Part shown: piece after piece, positions 50,205 to 59,170 of the stretch
Numbering within the stretch: position 1 is the stretch's first letter
How the letters are laid out: each line of letters opens with the position of its first letter
Origin: Rhodohalobacter mucosus
GTDB taxonomy: Bacteria; Bacteroidota; Rhodothermia; Balneolales; Balneolaceae
Reading direction: 5' to 3'
Assembly (NCBI RefSeq): GCF_003150675.1
Contig: NZ_QGGB01000003.1
Span: 1 to 64,000 of the forward strand
Length of the DNA: 64,000 bases
Position numbers and translations under genes: made by a program
Notes under the pieces: generated by a model
What the model saw: the letters and a program-made list of their open reading frames with translations, nothing else
Databases searched by the model: none
What the model was told of the DNA's origin: nothing

Positions 50205-50924
50205 ATGATAACAACTTTGATCGATCTACTGCTTGCCCCCGTCTATTTTTATCAGGGAAAATTTGTCCGGGATCATATAGTAATGCTGCCCGAACCGGAA
50301 GGGGAACGGAAAGGAATCATTGGGAGCGGTAAGCAGATCAGCCTGCTGGTTGTCGGTGACTCTTCGGCAGCAGGTGTGGGGACGTCATCACAGGAAGAAG
50401 CCTTGCTGGGAAATATCCTCACAAATCTGGATGATATATTTGAAATCTCCTACTGTCTCTTAGCCAAAACAGGAGCACGGACAAGGCACGTGATCACCCG
50501 GCTGAAAAGACAGCCCGAAAAGAGCTATGAACTTGCCGTCACCGCGCTCGGTGTAAATGATGTGACCGCCGGACTTTCACAAAAAGAGTGGATTTCGGAT
50601 CAGCGTGAGCTGTACGGTGTGCTAAGAGAGAAATTCCGAGTTGAGCACATTCTGGTGTCGGGACTTCCCCCGGTATCCGAATTCCCCGCTCTGCCGCAGC
50701 CGCTGCGATGGTTTCTGGGAAGGAGTGCCAGGACTTTTAACACAGCGCTCGAACACCTGTGTGAGGAGGAAGGCTGCCATTATATACCTCCGGATGATGT
50801 AAACGCGGATGTGAGCATGATGGCCTCTGATGGTTTTCATCCCGGCCCGGGAGTGTACAAGGCGTGGGGTAGGGAGATTGCACGGACAATCCGGTTGGTT
50901 CGGGATCAGTCAGCGCAGGGTTGA
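50205..50924 (+). CDS. SGNH/GDSL-type esterase
   Basis: 239-residue SGNH hydrolase. Block I is VVGDSSAAGVGTS with nucleophile S53; the block III Asn is in ALGVNDVTAG; block V is DGFHPGPG with Asp and His. A Gly typical of block II is expected around GARTRHV. A hydrophobic N-terminus (TTLIDLLLAPVYFYQGKFV) might be a membrane-associating helix but lacks a cleavage site. Activity as a lipase, thioesterase or acetyl esterase is likely; substrate unknown. Convergent with the lipoprotein gene that follows. Confidence 0.85.
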   Translation: MITTLIDLLLAPVYFYQGKFVRDHIVMLPEPEGERKGIIGSGKQISLLVVGDSSAAGVGTSSQEEALLGNILTNLDDIFEISYCLLAKTGARTRHVITRLKRQPEKSYELAVTALGVNDVTAGLSQKEWISDQRELYGVLREKFRVEHILVSGLPPVSEFPALPQPLRWFLGRSARTFNTALEHLCEEEGCHYIPPDDVNADVSMMASDGFHPGPGVYKAWGREIARTIRLVRDQSAQG

Positions 50925-50964
50925 TTCTTCAAATCGACAATCAAAGTTTTAAAATTCCGATATC

Positions 50965-51531
50965 CTACTCAGCTGCTGAAGATTCATTCACCGTAAACTC
51001 AACAAACTGCCCCTCGATATCCGCAAATTGTACATTCAGCAGGAAGTTACTGCATTCAGTTGGGTCAGGTGGACCGAGATATATCTGGCCGGACTTTTCA
51101 TGAGAATAGGCACCGGTTCTGTCGAGGCTGATCTGAACTTCCAGCTCATACATTTCGGTCTGTGAGTTGTAGGGGAGGATAAACCAGTTTGGAAATTCTC
51201 CCCGGCTACCCTTGATGAAGGTGAGTGTATTATCCAGAAACAATTCATCGTCTCCCAGGGTAATCAGAGCAACATGATCGCCGGTTTCTTCGAAAAGATT
51301 GACTTGTGTTTGGCGATTATCGATGTAATCTGCAAAGAAATCGTTGGATGCCGGCAGGTCGATCGTTAGAGTCACCACATCGCCCTGCTGAAACGATGAT
51401 TGAATGGGTGCAAGAGTAATGAGTTCAACAACATCTTCTTCCTGCCAATTTTTGAGGGTAACGCAATCATCCTCGCAAGAGGTCATAACCAGCATAGGAA
51501 TCATAACCAGGCTGATAAAGAGTTCTTTCAT
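50965..51531 (-). CDS. Hypothetical beta-rich lipoprotein
   Basis: 188 residues, with lipobox VMTSC (MKELFISLVMIPMLVMTSC). The mature part is acidic and predicted to be beta-sandwich-like (VVTLTIDLPASNDFFADYID; MYELEVQISLDRTGAYSHEK). The extracellular-matrix-like strand pattern recalls DUF4625/IPT-like small surface lipoproteins of Bacteroidota, but I do not recognise the family. Two Cys (EDDCVTL, PTECSNF) could form a disulfide. Function unknown. Confidence 0.7.
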   Translation of the reverse strand: MKELFISLVMIPMLVMTSCEDDCVTLKNWQEEDVVELITLAPIQSSFQQGDVVTLTIDLPASNDFFADYIDNRQTQVNLFEETGDHVALITLGDDELFLDNTLTFIKGSRGEFPNWFILPYNSQTEMYELEVQISLDRTGAYSHEKSGQIYLGPPDPTECSNFLLNVQFADIEGQFVEFTVNESSAAE

Positions 51532-51744
51532 GATGAATGATATTTATTGGGATCGATGGATATTTAAGAATTTAGCATAGTACGCATATATAAACCACAA
51601 TATTGTACGTATTAAGACTCTCTACGGAAAAAACATACATCTGTCTAAAAACATAAGAATCTGATATTAACTAACCGTTACGATATGTTTCCGCTTGAAA
51701 ATAGTACGCCGTATTAAAAAGCTCCAAAAACCCGCAAATTCCTC

Positions 51745-51805
51745 ATAGCATTCAACTCCAAACTCCAAACTCCAAACTCCAAACTCCTAACTCAAAACCC
51801 ATCTC
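51745..51805. repeat. AACTCCA heptamer tract
   Basis: AACTCCA repeated in exact 7-bp phase (CAACTCC, AAACTCC, AAACTCC, AAACTCC, TAACTCA, AAACCCA) immediately before the stop codon of the small minus-strand gene. Confidence 0.8.
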
Positions 51806-51808
51806 ACA

Positions 51809-52084
51809 TCACAAGTCATTTCTCTCCTCAACCAGCCGCCAGGTAAAGGTGTGGGTGTCGAAAAGGAGCCGGCAGTAGATCCCGTCTTTGGTTTTTACAT
51901 CGAAATGAAACTGGTCCCTGCCGCCGGACCGTATTTTATTCACAACCCGAATTTCAGATATTGTGTGAGTGGTACCGTTTTTTCTTTCAAACCGGTAGGG
52001 GATGATCTTGTGTGATGTATAGGGTGCATCAAACCCCTTGAACAGGTTCAGGACGTTGATCGGCTCGTAGTTTCGGGCGTTCAT
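51809..52084 (-). CDS. Small hypothetical protein, 91 residues
   Basis: A compact beta-rich protein: YEPINVLNLFKGFDAPYTSH, IPYRFERKNGTTHTISEIRV, the FHFDVKTKDGIYCRLLFDTH strand pair, and TWRLVEERNDL. No signal or membrane segment. The ATG at 52084 is taken; the frame continues to 52108. It has the regular beta-hairpin look of a conserved small domain, but I do not recognise it. Flanked by an AACTCCA tract and a GGTCAGT tract. Function unknown. Confidence 0.55.
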   Translation of the reverse strand: MNARNYEPINVLNLFKGFDAPYTSHKIIPYRFERKNGTTHTISEIRVVNKIRSGGRDQFHFDVKTKDGIYCRLLFDTHTFTWRLVEERNDL

Positions 52085-52356
52085 ACTTTGAGGATTAGGT
52101 TTATTCAATGGAACCTATCCATAGGCAGTGACATCATGCGTCATCCGTGTTTTGGGTAGTTGTTTGTTGATGGTTGTCAGTGGTCAGTTGTCAGTAAAAA
52201 AGGAAGCCTTTGGTTAATAAGGGAGAAGGGCAGGTTTACCATAACAGATTTCAGAGGTCAGGTTAGGGTAGGAAATGAATGTTTGATGTTTATATTGATT
52301 ACTGATTCTTGGTTAAGCTCTATAAAGTTCAACAACAAATAACACCTTAGAAGAAT

Positions 52357-53145
52357 ATGCTCCGCATCTTCAGCCGATTTCGGAAAGCACTTATGGAACA
52401 GAATAAAGTCCGCACATATACACTGTATGCGGTTGGGGAAGTAGCCCTGGTCATGATCGGGATACTGTTAGCCCTTCAAGTGAACAACTGGAATGAGGAA
52501 CGGCTCGACAGGATAAAAGAACAGGAAATCCTTCATGATTTAAAAGTTGAGTTTGAAGCAAACCTGGTTGACCTGCAGCGAACCTTAAATGAACATCGAA
52601 TCGTTTATGCGGAGCTCAAAGAACTTCAGCAAATATCTCTGTCGGGAAATTTTGATAACCCTGCCCTGGATAGTCTCACCTTTGGATTTATACGATGGTT
52701 CACCTTTACGGATCGTCCGGGTGCATCAAGCAATCTGATTAACTCCGGCAACCTGAATCTGATTTCAAATAAAGAGTTGAGGGATCTGATCACTCAATGG
52801 CCGGGAATTGCAGCTGATGTGAAGGATGACGAAGTCTTTATGGTTGACTATATCAGGGAAATACTCATGCCACTTCTCGCAGAGCTTTATCCTCTTTCCA
52901 ATGTTGAGCAGGTCAATGATCGGTGGATCCGATCCTTTGAAGGTTACAGACTGGATCTTTATGAAACGGTGAAACCTTTAGAGCAGGTAAACTGGAACAG
53001 ATTACTAGACAATAATACTTTTCAAAGTCATTTGGCTTTGAGAAAGCTACTCCAAACTCATTCAATGATAGAGGGTGAAAAAGCAGAGAGGGCTTGTTTG
53101 GAAATCCTTCGATTAATCAATGAAGAGCTGGGGCTATTGCTGTAA
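52357..53145 (+). CDS. DUF6090-type membrane protein (solitary pair, first)
   Basis: 262 residues. N-terminal module MLRIFSRFRKALMEQNKVRT, membrane helix with VGEVALVMIGILLALQVN, then NNWNEERLDR. Its central segment NLINSGNLNLISNKELRDLI is close to that in the array gene at 19574 (LLNSGRINLVRDDSLRAML). More than 30 kb from the array yet with the same N-terminal module, which suggests dispersal by duplication. Preceded by a GGTCAGT-type tract (52170-52200). Function unknown. Confidence 0.83.
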   Translation: MLRIFSRFRKALMEQNKVRTYTLYAVGEVALVMIGILLALQVNNWNEERLDRIKEQEILHDLKVEFEANLVDLQRTLNEHRIVYAELKELQQISLSGNFDNPALDSLTFGFIRWFTFTDRPGASSNLINSGNLNLISNKELRDLITQWPGIAADVKDDEVFMVDYIREILMPLLAELYPLSNVEQVNDRWIRSFEGYRLDLYETVKPLEQVNWNRLLDNNTFQSHLALRKLLQTHSMIEGEKAERACLEILRLINEELGLLL

Positions 53146-53280
53146 CTAAGGAAACCGTTTACGAAGGAGTTGATGAAAATTCTGAAATACGCCTACTGTA
53201 TGATTAATTTTAAACGGAATAACACCTCAGGATAAATTTTTCTTTAGTAATGAGAAATAAGATCCAAAAATCAGTGAATC

Positions 53281-54072
53281 ATGCTACGCTTCTTCCGTCA
53301 TCTTCGTCAAAACTTATTCTCCGGGAACATGAATGATCAGGCCAATCCACGTACTCAGTTCAACAAAACTTCCTACCGGGCATTCAGATATCTTTTATAT
53401 GCCTTGGGTGAGATTGTACTGATTGTGGTGGGGATTCTTCTTGCACTTTACCTTGACAACATCAATTCTGAAAAGCAGGCGAGGGAGACTGAAATTGAAA
53501 TGCTGGAAGAGCTCAGATCCAACCTGGTCAGCAATATTGACATACTGAATCGTACGCTGAGGACAGAGTCAGAATATCTCCACTACAATGAGATGATCCT
53601 GGACTATCTTGATGACCGAAAACCATATGATGAAACGCTCGACAGAGCATTTGCCGTCTATTTCTGGACCATCTCCACCAATCCGGTCACCGGTGGATAT
53701 GAATTCCTGAAATCCAAAGGGATTGATTTGATTACCAATGACAGTTTGCGGAACGAAATCAGCTTCATTTTTGAAAATGAATTCTCCATTCTTAAAAATG
53801 AAAACGAAGTCTGGTCAAACAATTTGCAGCAAAACATCTCCTATCCGTACCATGTAAAACATTTCAGGAGATACTATGCCACAGATGAAAACAACAATGA
53901 AATTGAGCTGGCCAGACCATTCGACTATCAGAGTCTGCTTGATGACAACGAGTTTAAAAGTATCAATACTGAAATTATCTCCAACCGAAAATGGAATATC
54001 AACAGCCTTGAGGTTCTGATCCGGGAAATTGAGCATTTAATTGTGCAGATTGATGCGGAACTTGAGAGATGA
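53281..54072 (+). CDS. DUF6090-type membrane protein with a longer N-terminal linker
   Basis: 263 residues. Start MLRFFRHLRQNLFSGNMNDQ, then a linker of ~15 residues (ANPRTQFNKTSYRAFR) absent from most copies, then the membrane helix with LGEIVLIVVGILLALYLDN. The variable part contains FLKSKGIDLITNDSLRNEIS, again the Gly-hydrophobic-Asp core. Its linker resembles the broken copy at 9651, so this subtype once existed at both places. Last of the nine intact family members in the window. Function unknown. Confidence 0.82.
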   Translation: MLRFFRHLRQNLFSGNMNDQANPRTQFNKTSYRAFRYLLYALGEIVLIVVGILLALYLDNINSEKQARETEIEMLEELRSNLVSNIDILNRTLRTESEYLHYNEMILDYLDDRKPYDETLDRAFAVYFWTISTNPVTGGYEFLKSKGIDLITNDSLRNEISFIFENEFSILKNENEVWSNNLQQNISYPYHVKHFRRYYATDENNNEIELARPFDYQSLLDDNEFKSINTEIISNRKWNINSLEVLIREIEHLIVQIDAELER

Positions 54073-54261
54073 TTTGGGTAGTGGCAGGTTGTCAGTTGTC
54101 AGCTGTTGGTTTTTTAAAGTCTAATTTTCAATCTCAATGAAAACTGACCTCTGTGAATTCAAGTAATCCGTCTGTTGCATAATCCTACCCATTGGATTAA
54201 TTATCCAATTTTACTGAAATATCTTTATTTGATAACAAGATGAAGAATGATAAAGATTTTA

Positions 54262-55059
54262 TTAAAAACGTCTCTTTTTTCTAAATACTCCTCGTTTAGG
54301 ATCAAGATAGTGAGTAGACTCTCTTCTTCGTGTGGTAGCTCTAACTAAAACTCGTGTTTTAATACTATGAATAATTTTAATCTCTTTCTTTTTAAACAAC
54401 TTGCCTTCTTTAGTGTATTGAATAAATGCATCTCGTGGTAAAATTAAAATTTCAGCCCTTGAACTATCTTTGAATGGTAATAAACAGAATAGATAAGTTC
54501 TTGGATCATCGTTTATGTCTAAAGATTTCGTCCCTAAAAAATCAAAGATGACGGGTACAGAGCTATTGAGCCATGAAGAGTTAAAGTATTTATGAGGTGT
54601 TTCAATTGAGTAAATATGTTCGTTTTGGGTTTCTTGAAGCTTAGTTAGTCCTTTAAGAAAACGTGAATAGTCATTCTCGAGCCTTGTTCCATCAACAACC
54701 CAAATCATGTTTTGATAGAAGCTTTCTCTTTTACTGCGGTTTTTAGGACTGATATGTGAATGCTGAAATTCAATTACGAGATCATATTCTGTTTTTATAT
54801 CTGCAACGTGCCACGTTCCTGTTCCATCATCTGGAAATTTGATTTCTTGCCAGCTTTCAGGATAGTTTTCTTTCCAAGCTCGGTGCCAGCGGGTTTCGCC
54901 TTCTTTTACTGATTTGCACTTGCTTTTTGGTTCGTGGGCCCAATGATGGATTCGAATGGGACCACATTTTGCGTAAACGCCTGAACCACAACATTGGCAG
55001 ATTCCTTTAGCCCCTTTAGTAGCTTTTGTTTTCATCCCGTCTATAAGTGCAAATTTCAT
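54262..55059 (-). CDS. CoiA-like competence/nuclease family protein
   Basis: 265 residues, AT-rich compared with its surroundings. The N-terminal part carries a CxxC zinc-like knuckle (ICQCCGSGVYAKCGPIRIHH followed by WAHE), then ESWQEIKFPDDGTGTWHVAD, DLVIEFQHSHISPKNRSKRE and MIWVVDGTRL, a restriction-endonuclease-like Asp...EXQ core as in CoiA. CoiA of Gram-positives aids transformation; in other bacteria homologues sit in mobile regions and their role is open. The ATG at 55059 is chosen; 10 extra codons upstream are possible. It neighbours an HNH remnant and tRNA-Leu, suggestive of an integration hot spot. Confidence 0.75.
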   Translation of the reverse strand: MKFALIDGMKTKATKGAKGICQCCGSGVYAKCGPIRIHHWAHEPKSKCKSVKEGETRWHRAWKENYPESWQEIKFPDDGTGTWHVADIKTEYDLVIEFQHSHISPKNRSKRESFYQNMIWVVDGTRLENDYSRFLKGLTKLQETQNEHIYSIETPHKYFNSSWLNSSVPVIFDFLGTKSLDINDDPRTYLFCLLPFKDSSRAEILILPRDAFIQYTKEGKLFKKKEIKIIHSIKTRVLVRATTRRRESTHYLDPKRGVFRKKRRF

Positions 55060-55166
55060 GATGTTTATAGTCTTTTGAAGAGTGAGCAATTACGATCACT
55101 TGGCAAACTAATAGTTGTATGTGACACCATGGTGTCACCCCTTCTCTAAAATACACTTATAGATTA

Positions 55167-55347
55167 TTAATTCAACAATCCTCTTAATTCATCTTTGTTT
55201 AAAGTGTGGCCCTTTTCTTGGTGAAGCATAGAGTTACAGTTAGGGCATAGAAGAGTAAAATCATTTTGAATGTCAGGCTTATATACTTGCTCTCTTTTAT
55301 AAATCCGTGTAAAGTGATATACATGAATAAAACTTCTACCCTGAACT
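55167..55347 (-). pseudogene. C-terminal remnant of an HNH endonuclease
   Basis: In one minus-strand frame ending at TAA 55167-55169 the sequence reads FIHVYHFTRIYKREQVYKPD, IQNDFTLLCPNCNSMLHQEK, GHTLNKDELRGLLN. This is the end of an HNH nuclease of the IHVHH...YKPD...LCPNCHxMLH type, with the expected HH changed to YH. Upstream of it the frame runs into the tRNA-Leu-derived repeats and no N-terminal domain is present, so the gene is truncated. Confidence 0.6.
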
Positions 55348-55870
55348 TGGATAAGAGCTTGTACCTCGGGCCGGGCTTCCCGAAACTTTTTAAAGAGATT
55401 GTCAGCCTATAGCTTACCAATTCGGGACTGGCTCTCCGCTATCGCTTCGATCTAGCTTCTCGCCCGGCCACAAAAGATTGAGATCATTGAAATAAAAAAG
55501 CCCAGATACCTGATAGATATCCGGGCTTGTACCTCGGGCCGGGCTTCCCGAAGTCTCGGGACAGGCTTCTCGCCCGGCGATTTCTTGCAAAGATAGAAGC
55601 ATAAAAAAGCCCAGATACCTGATAGATATCCGGGCCTGTACCTCGGGCCGGGCTTCCCGAAACTTTTTAAAGAGATTGCCAGCCTATAGCTTACCAATTC
55701 GGGACTGGCTCTCCGCTATCGCTTCGATCCAGCTTCTCGCCCGGCTGTATAAATCAGAAATTTGCACATAAAAAAAGCTCCTATCCAAAACTTGAATAGG
55801 AGCTTGTACCTCGGGCCGGGCTTCCCGAAGTCTCGGGACAGGCTTCTCGCCCGGCGATTTCTTGCAAAGA
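55340..55870 (-). repeat. Four degenerate copies of the tRNA-Leu 3' end, each with a terminator
   Basis: GTACCTCGGGCCGGGCT, the complement of the tRNA-Leu 3' part, recurs at ~55361, 55529, 55638 and 55806. Beside each copy is a terminator-like hairpin: the 55493 and 55603 copies repeat the true tRNA terminator (AAAAAAGCCCAGATA...TATCCGGGC), the 55770 copy has AAAAAAAGCTCCTATCC...GAATAGGAGC, and the 55335 copy is decayed. Between copies are two alternative fillers that begin CTTCCCGAA and end CTTCTCGCCCGGC: a short one with GTCTCGGGACAGG and a long one with GACTGGCTCTCCGC. Confidence 0.75.
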
Positions 55871-55879
55871 TAGAAGCAT

Positions 55880-55912
55880 AAAAAAGCCCAGATATCTGAT
55901 AGATATCCGGGC
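55880..55912 (-). terminator. Terminator of tRNA-Leu
   Basis: On the minus strand GCCCGGATATC-TATCA-GATATCTGGGC followed by six T, starting 3 nt after the tRNA 3' end. Confidence 0.85.
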
Positions 55913-55915
55913 CTG

Positions 55916-56003
55916 TACCTCGGGCCGGGCTCGAACCGGCACTGGCATTTAAATACCAATTGGATTTTAAGTCCAACGCGTCTACCAATTCCGCCACCGA
56001 GGC
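55916..56003 (-). tRNA. tRNA-Leu (anticodon UAA)
   Basis: 88 nt. Acceptor GCCTCGG pairs with CCGAGGT; the anticodon stem-loop is TTGGA-CTTAAAA-TCCAA, giving UAA; a long variable arm (TTGGTATTTAAATGCCAG) marks a class II tRNA; the T-arm is GCCGG-TTCGAGC-CCGGC. CCA is not encoded (ACA follows). It is the intact source of the 3' fragments found at 55.3-55.8 kb. Confidence 0.95.
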
Positions 56004-56269
56004 GTTTTTCAACTATGAAATATAAGGCCATGCCGGTCTTTATACCAACCCCTTTTTAGTGGTTTAAAGACAGATCATCCGGTCGGTTGAATCGTAACGG
56101 AAAACGTTTTTTCAACTCCTTGTTTATTTGCATACTGTAGGTTAGTACTTTACCGGTATCTCTTTTTTCGGTTATATGGCTCTGAAGTAAAAAAATGCAA
56201 GTAAATCGTCGCAGTGGATGGGATTTTATCCGGTTAAAAAACGCACAGGACAGCAATTTTCCGTGACCA

Positions 56270-58552
56270 ATGAACAGCAGTTCGCACAATAAAGTAAATA
56301 TCAGACACCTGCTTCTTTCCATTCTGACCGGCCTGGTCTTCGGGGTGTTTGTATGGTACGTCTGGCGGCTCGACTATGCCGAGGCTGAACAGGATCGCAG
56401 GGATATTGCAGTGGCACAATCGCGACTGATAACTGAACGTTTCATTCAGCGCGCTGATGATGAAATTGAACGGCTCAGGAATTTCAAGCGGCGGATTGAA
56501 ACACACGATGACAATCCCGACCTGCTATGGGAGTTTGAAACCGATCTGATTCTTGCCCAGTCCCTTTCGGTTCCGTTTATACAGTGGATATCACCCGACC
56601 TTACTGTTTTACGGAGTTATGGCGATCCGGATTACCTTTCACTGGAACAGCTCGACCCTTCCGCAAACGATCAGCGAAGGGCAGGGCTGCGTCAGTCGCA
56701 GCAAGACTCCCTTTTGTCAGTGAGCGGAAGCTACAGCTTTAGAGGTGATGGGGATGAGAGTCAGGATGAAAAGTTTTTTATCATCGATATTCCGGTCTAC
56801 AGAAACGAGACGTACATCGGCAGCCTCGCTGCAGGTCTCGACTTCGACATGCTTTTCGATGCAGTGATGCAGCAGCGCGAAACCTACTCCGTTAAACTGA
56901 GAGACGAAGATGGGAATCTTTTCTACAGCTATGGAGAGCATAGTCAGGAAGAACAAAACGGGGACCTTGCCCACAAGCAGCAGCTTGACCTTTACAACGG
57001 CAGGGGTGGGTTCTGGTATTCGACCATTGTGGCCGACCGTGAGGAGCTTCGTGCAGAAATCTTCGCAAACCTGAAGCTGAACCTGGTTCTTGGGTTCATG
57101 TTTTCTGCCTTGGTTGGGGCCGCTCTCTATTTTATACTCGGTTTTTACAGTGCAAAAAGATCCTACGGTATATCGAACAGGAAATTGCGCGCCGTTATCC
57201 GCTCATCGCCGCTTGCAATTTATACTGTGAATAAGAAAGGAATTGTCACAGATTTCTGGAACAGTGCCGCAGAGAATATGTTCGGATTCCGCACCCGGGA
57301 GGTGACAGATCAATATCTGCCTGATATCACAAAGGAGTCGGCTGTTGAGTTTCAGCAGATGATCCATTCGGTACTCGGGGGAGAAGATTTTTATATGGAG
57401 GAAAGTACCAGAACCCGAAAAGACGGTACCGAATTTGATGTACGCGTCTTTGCAACGCCTACAAAAAAATCGGGCGGCGATAAGGGAGAAGTGCTCGTGA
57501 TGGTCGAGAATATCACACTGCAGAAAGAGACAGAACGCGAGCTTCAGAACGAAAAGCAGGTCAGCGATACCATACTGAAGGGGCAGCCGGGTCTGTTCTA
57601 TCTCATTGATGAGAAACGTCACCTGGTGCGGTGGAATAAAAATGTAAATGATTTTTTCGGTCTGACCGATGCAGAGCTCAACGAAATGAATTTTCTTGAA
57701 CTCTTTATCGAGGAGGAGCGACTTAAGGTGCTGGAGGCCATACAGAACGCCAACAACACGGGTGAACTGGAGGTGGAAACTGTGGTGCGATCGGGCGGTG
57801 AATTGTATGATTTCTATTTCAACGGAACCCTTATGACCATCGGCCAGCGCCGCTTTATCGTGGGTAACGGCGTCAATATTACCGAACGCAACCGGACACG
57901 GGACGAGCTGCAGCGTTCACTGGACGAAAAAGAAGTGCTCCTTTCTGAGATTCACCACCGTGTGAAGAACAACCTGGCCATCATCGCCAACCTGATCGAT
58001 ATTCAGCTCATCAACATCGATGACGAAACTATGACTGAGATCCTGCGCGAGACTCAGAACCGCATTTTTTCCATTGCGGGCGTTCATGAAATGCTCTACG
58101 ATGTGAAAAACTTTTCTCAGATCTCTTTCAAGGAGTATTTGAGAAAGCTGTTTCGCCGGATTTTTGATCTTTATGAGGACAAACATCATCTCACCAGCTA
58201 TGATCTGCGGGTAAAGGTAGAGTATCTGAATATCAACCAGGCAATACCGCTTGGGCTGCTGCTCACTGAGTTTATCACAAACTCCTTCAAGCATGGATTT
58301 GACAGAAATCATGCGGGACTCATCACCATAGAAATCACGGGCGGCTCCGATCTGATTCATGTGGTATACAAAGATAACGGGAAGGGATTTGAGACGGATA
58401 TATTTGAAAACTCCTCATCAATGGGCATGATCCTGTCCCGCTCGCTGCTCAAGCAGCTGTCGGCTGAATACTCTGTAAACGGTGAGAACGGCTTTGAAAT
58501 TTCCTTTTCCTTTACCACCCGCATGAGGGGGGCGCATTCGACGCTTAATTGA
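56270..58552 (+). CDS. Membrane-bound histidine kinase: extracytoplasmic sensor, two PAS domains, HisKA_2
   Basis: 760 residues. Membrane helices at ~14-33 (LLLSILTGLVFGVFVWYVW) and ~268-290 (LVLGFMFSALVGAALYFILG) bracket a ~235-residue periplasmic domain of CHASE/Cache-like type. PAS domains span ~302-415 (LAIYTVNKKGIVTDFWNSAA) and ~430-540. The phosphoacceptor is the His in LLSEIHHRVKNNLAIIANL (HisKA_2 type, ~560), and the HATPase has LLLTEFITNSFKHGF and YKDNGKGFE. This histidine-kinase class often controls light, stress or general stress output. No response regulator gene adjoins it, so it is an orphan here. A tRNA-Leu is divergently placed upstream. Confidence 0.92.
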   Translation: MNSSSHNKVNIRHLLLSILTGLVFGVFVWYVWRLDYAEAEQDRRDIAVAQSRLITERFIQRADDEIERLRNFKRRIETHDDNPDLLWEFETDLILAQSLSVPFIQWISPDLTVLRSYGDPDYLSLEQLDPSANDQRRAGLRQSQQDSLLSVSGSYSFRGDGDESQDEKFFIIDIPVYRNETYIGSLAAGLDFDMLFDAVMQQRETYSVKLRDEDGNLFYSYGEHSQEEQNGDLAHKQQLDLYNGRGGFWYSTIVADREELRAEIFANLKLNLVLGFMFSALVGAALYFILGFYSAKRSYGISNRKLRAVIRSSPLAIYTVNKKGIVTDFWNSAAENMFGFRTREVTDQYLPDITKESAVEFQQMIHSVLGGEDFYMEESTRTRKDGTEFDVRVFATPTKKSGGDKGEVLVMVENITLQKETERELQNEKQVSDTILKGQPGLFYLIDEKRHLVRWNKNVNDFFGLTDAELNEMNFLELFIEEERLKVLEAIQNANNTGELEVETVVRSGGELYDFYFNGTLMTIGQRRFIVGNGVNITERNRTRDELQRSLDEKEVLLSEIHHRVKNNLAIIANLIDIQLINIDDETMTEILRETQNRIFSIAGVHEMLYDVKNFSQISFKEYLRKLFRRIFDLYEDKHHLTSYDLRVKVEYLNINQAIPLGLLLTEFITNSFKHGFDRNHAGLITIEITGGSDLIHVVYKDNGKGFETDIFENSSSMGMILSRSLLKQLSAEYSVNGENGFEISFSFTTRMRGAHSTLN

Positions 58553-58554
58553 TG

Positions 58555-58715
58555 GGGTGATAGTTGTCAGTGGTCAGTTGTTAGTTGTCGGTTGATTGTG
58601 GCATCAAAAATCAATTACTGACCACCAACAACAAACAACTGGCAACCAACAATTTTTTTGTCGGGATGATCCCGAGGCTTCGGGAAACCCCGAAGCACTG
58701 CTTCGGAAGAGAGGG
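58555..58715. repeat. GTTGTCA/GTGGTCA heptamers and nested hairpins
   Basis: 58560-58600: GTTGTCA, GTGGTCA, GTTGTTA, GTTGTCG, GTTGATT in 7-bp phase; 58618-58650: ACCACCA, ACAACAA and ACTGGCA-type units. Then TCGGGATGATCCCGA, GCTTCGGGAAACCCCGAAGC and ACTGCTTCGG form nested palindromes at 58673-58712. No gene. Confidence 0.65.
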
Positions 58716-58813
58716 TGGTAAGTGATCAGGTATAAATCACGTACTAAGGAAGGAATCTTGCGATCTAACCTATGCAAGTATAAGACCCTTCTCTTCGCAA
58801 GTTATAAAATTTG

Positions 58814-58889
<76 letters not shown>

Positions 58890-58984
58890 GGGAAAAGACA
58901 GGACTTTATAATTAACCAATAGTCCTTTTATCACGAGAGAACTAAATATAAGAAACTATGCGCACTTAGGATAATGGGCTTCAA

Positions 58985-59150
58985 GTGTCAGCTGTCAGTT
59001 GATAATTGTATGTTGAAGGTTGCATGTGGAAAAACAGATTGGCCCTGGCATCAACCACCAACAACTAACAACCATAAACCAACAGCCATCAACCAACAAC
59101 CATCCCATCCACACGCACTCAGCAATCACCCGTCAACAAACATGCTACTC
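58985..59150. repeat. Heptamer tract (CAACCAC/CAACAAC/CATCAAC)
   Basis: GTCAGCTGTCAGTTGATAA at 58987-59005, then from ~59050 ATCAACC, ACCAACA, ACTAACA, ACCATAA, ACCAACA, GCCATCA, ACCAACA, ACCATCC in 7-bp phase, ending just before the stop codon at 59171. Same C/A-biased type as 33122-33215. Confidence 0.78.
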
Positions 59151-59170
59151 ACAGACCTCGGTGCAACGGG

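Noticed and set aside
55684-56031. Minus-strand open frames across the tRNA-Leu region
   Set aside because: They read through the tRNA gene and its degenerate copies; the structure is RNA/att-derived, not protein coding.
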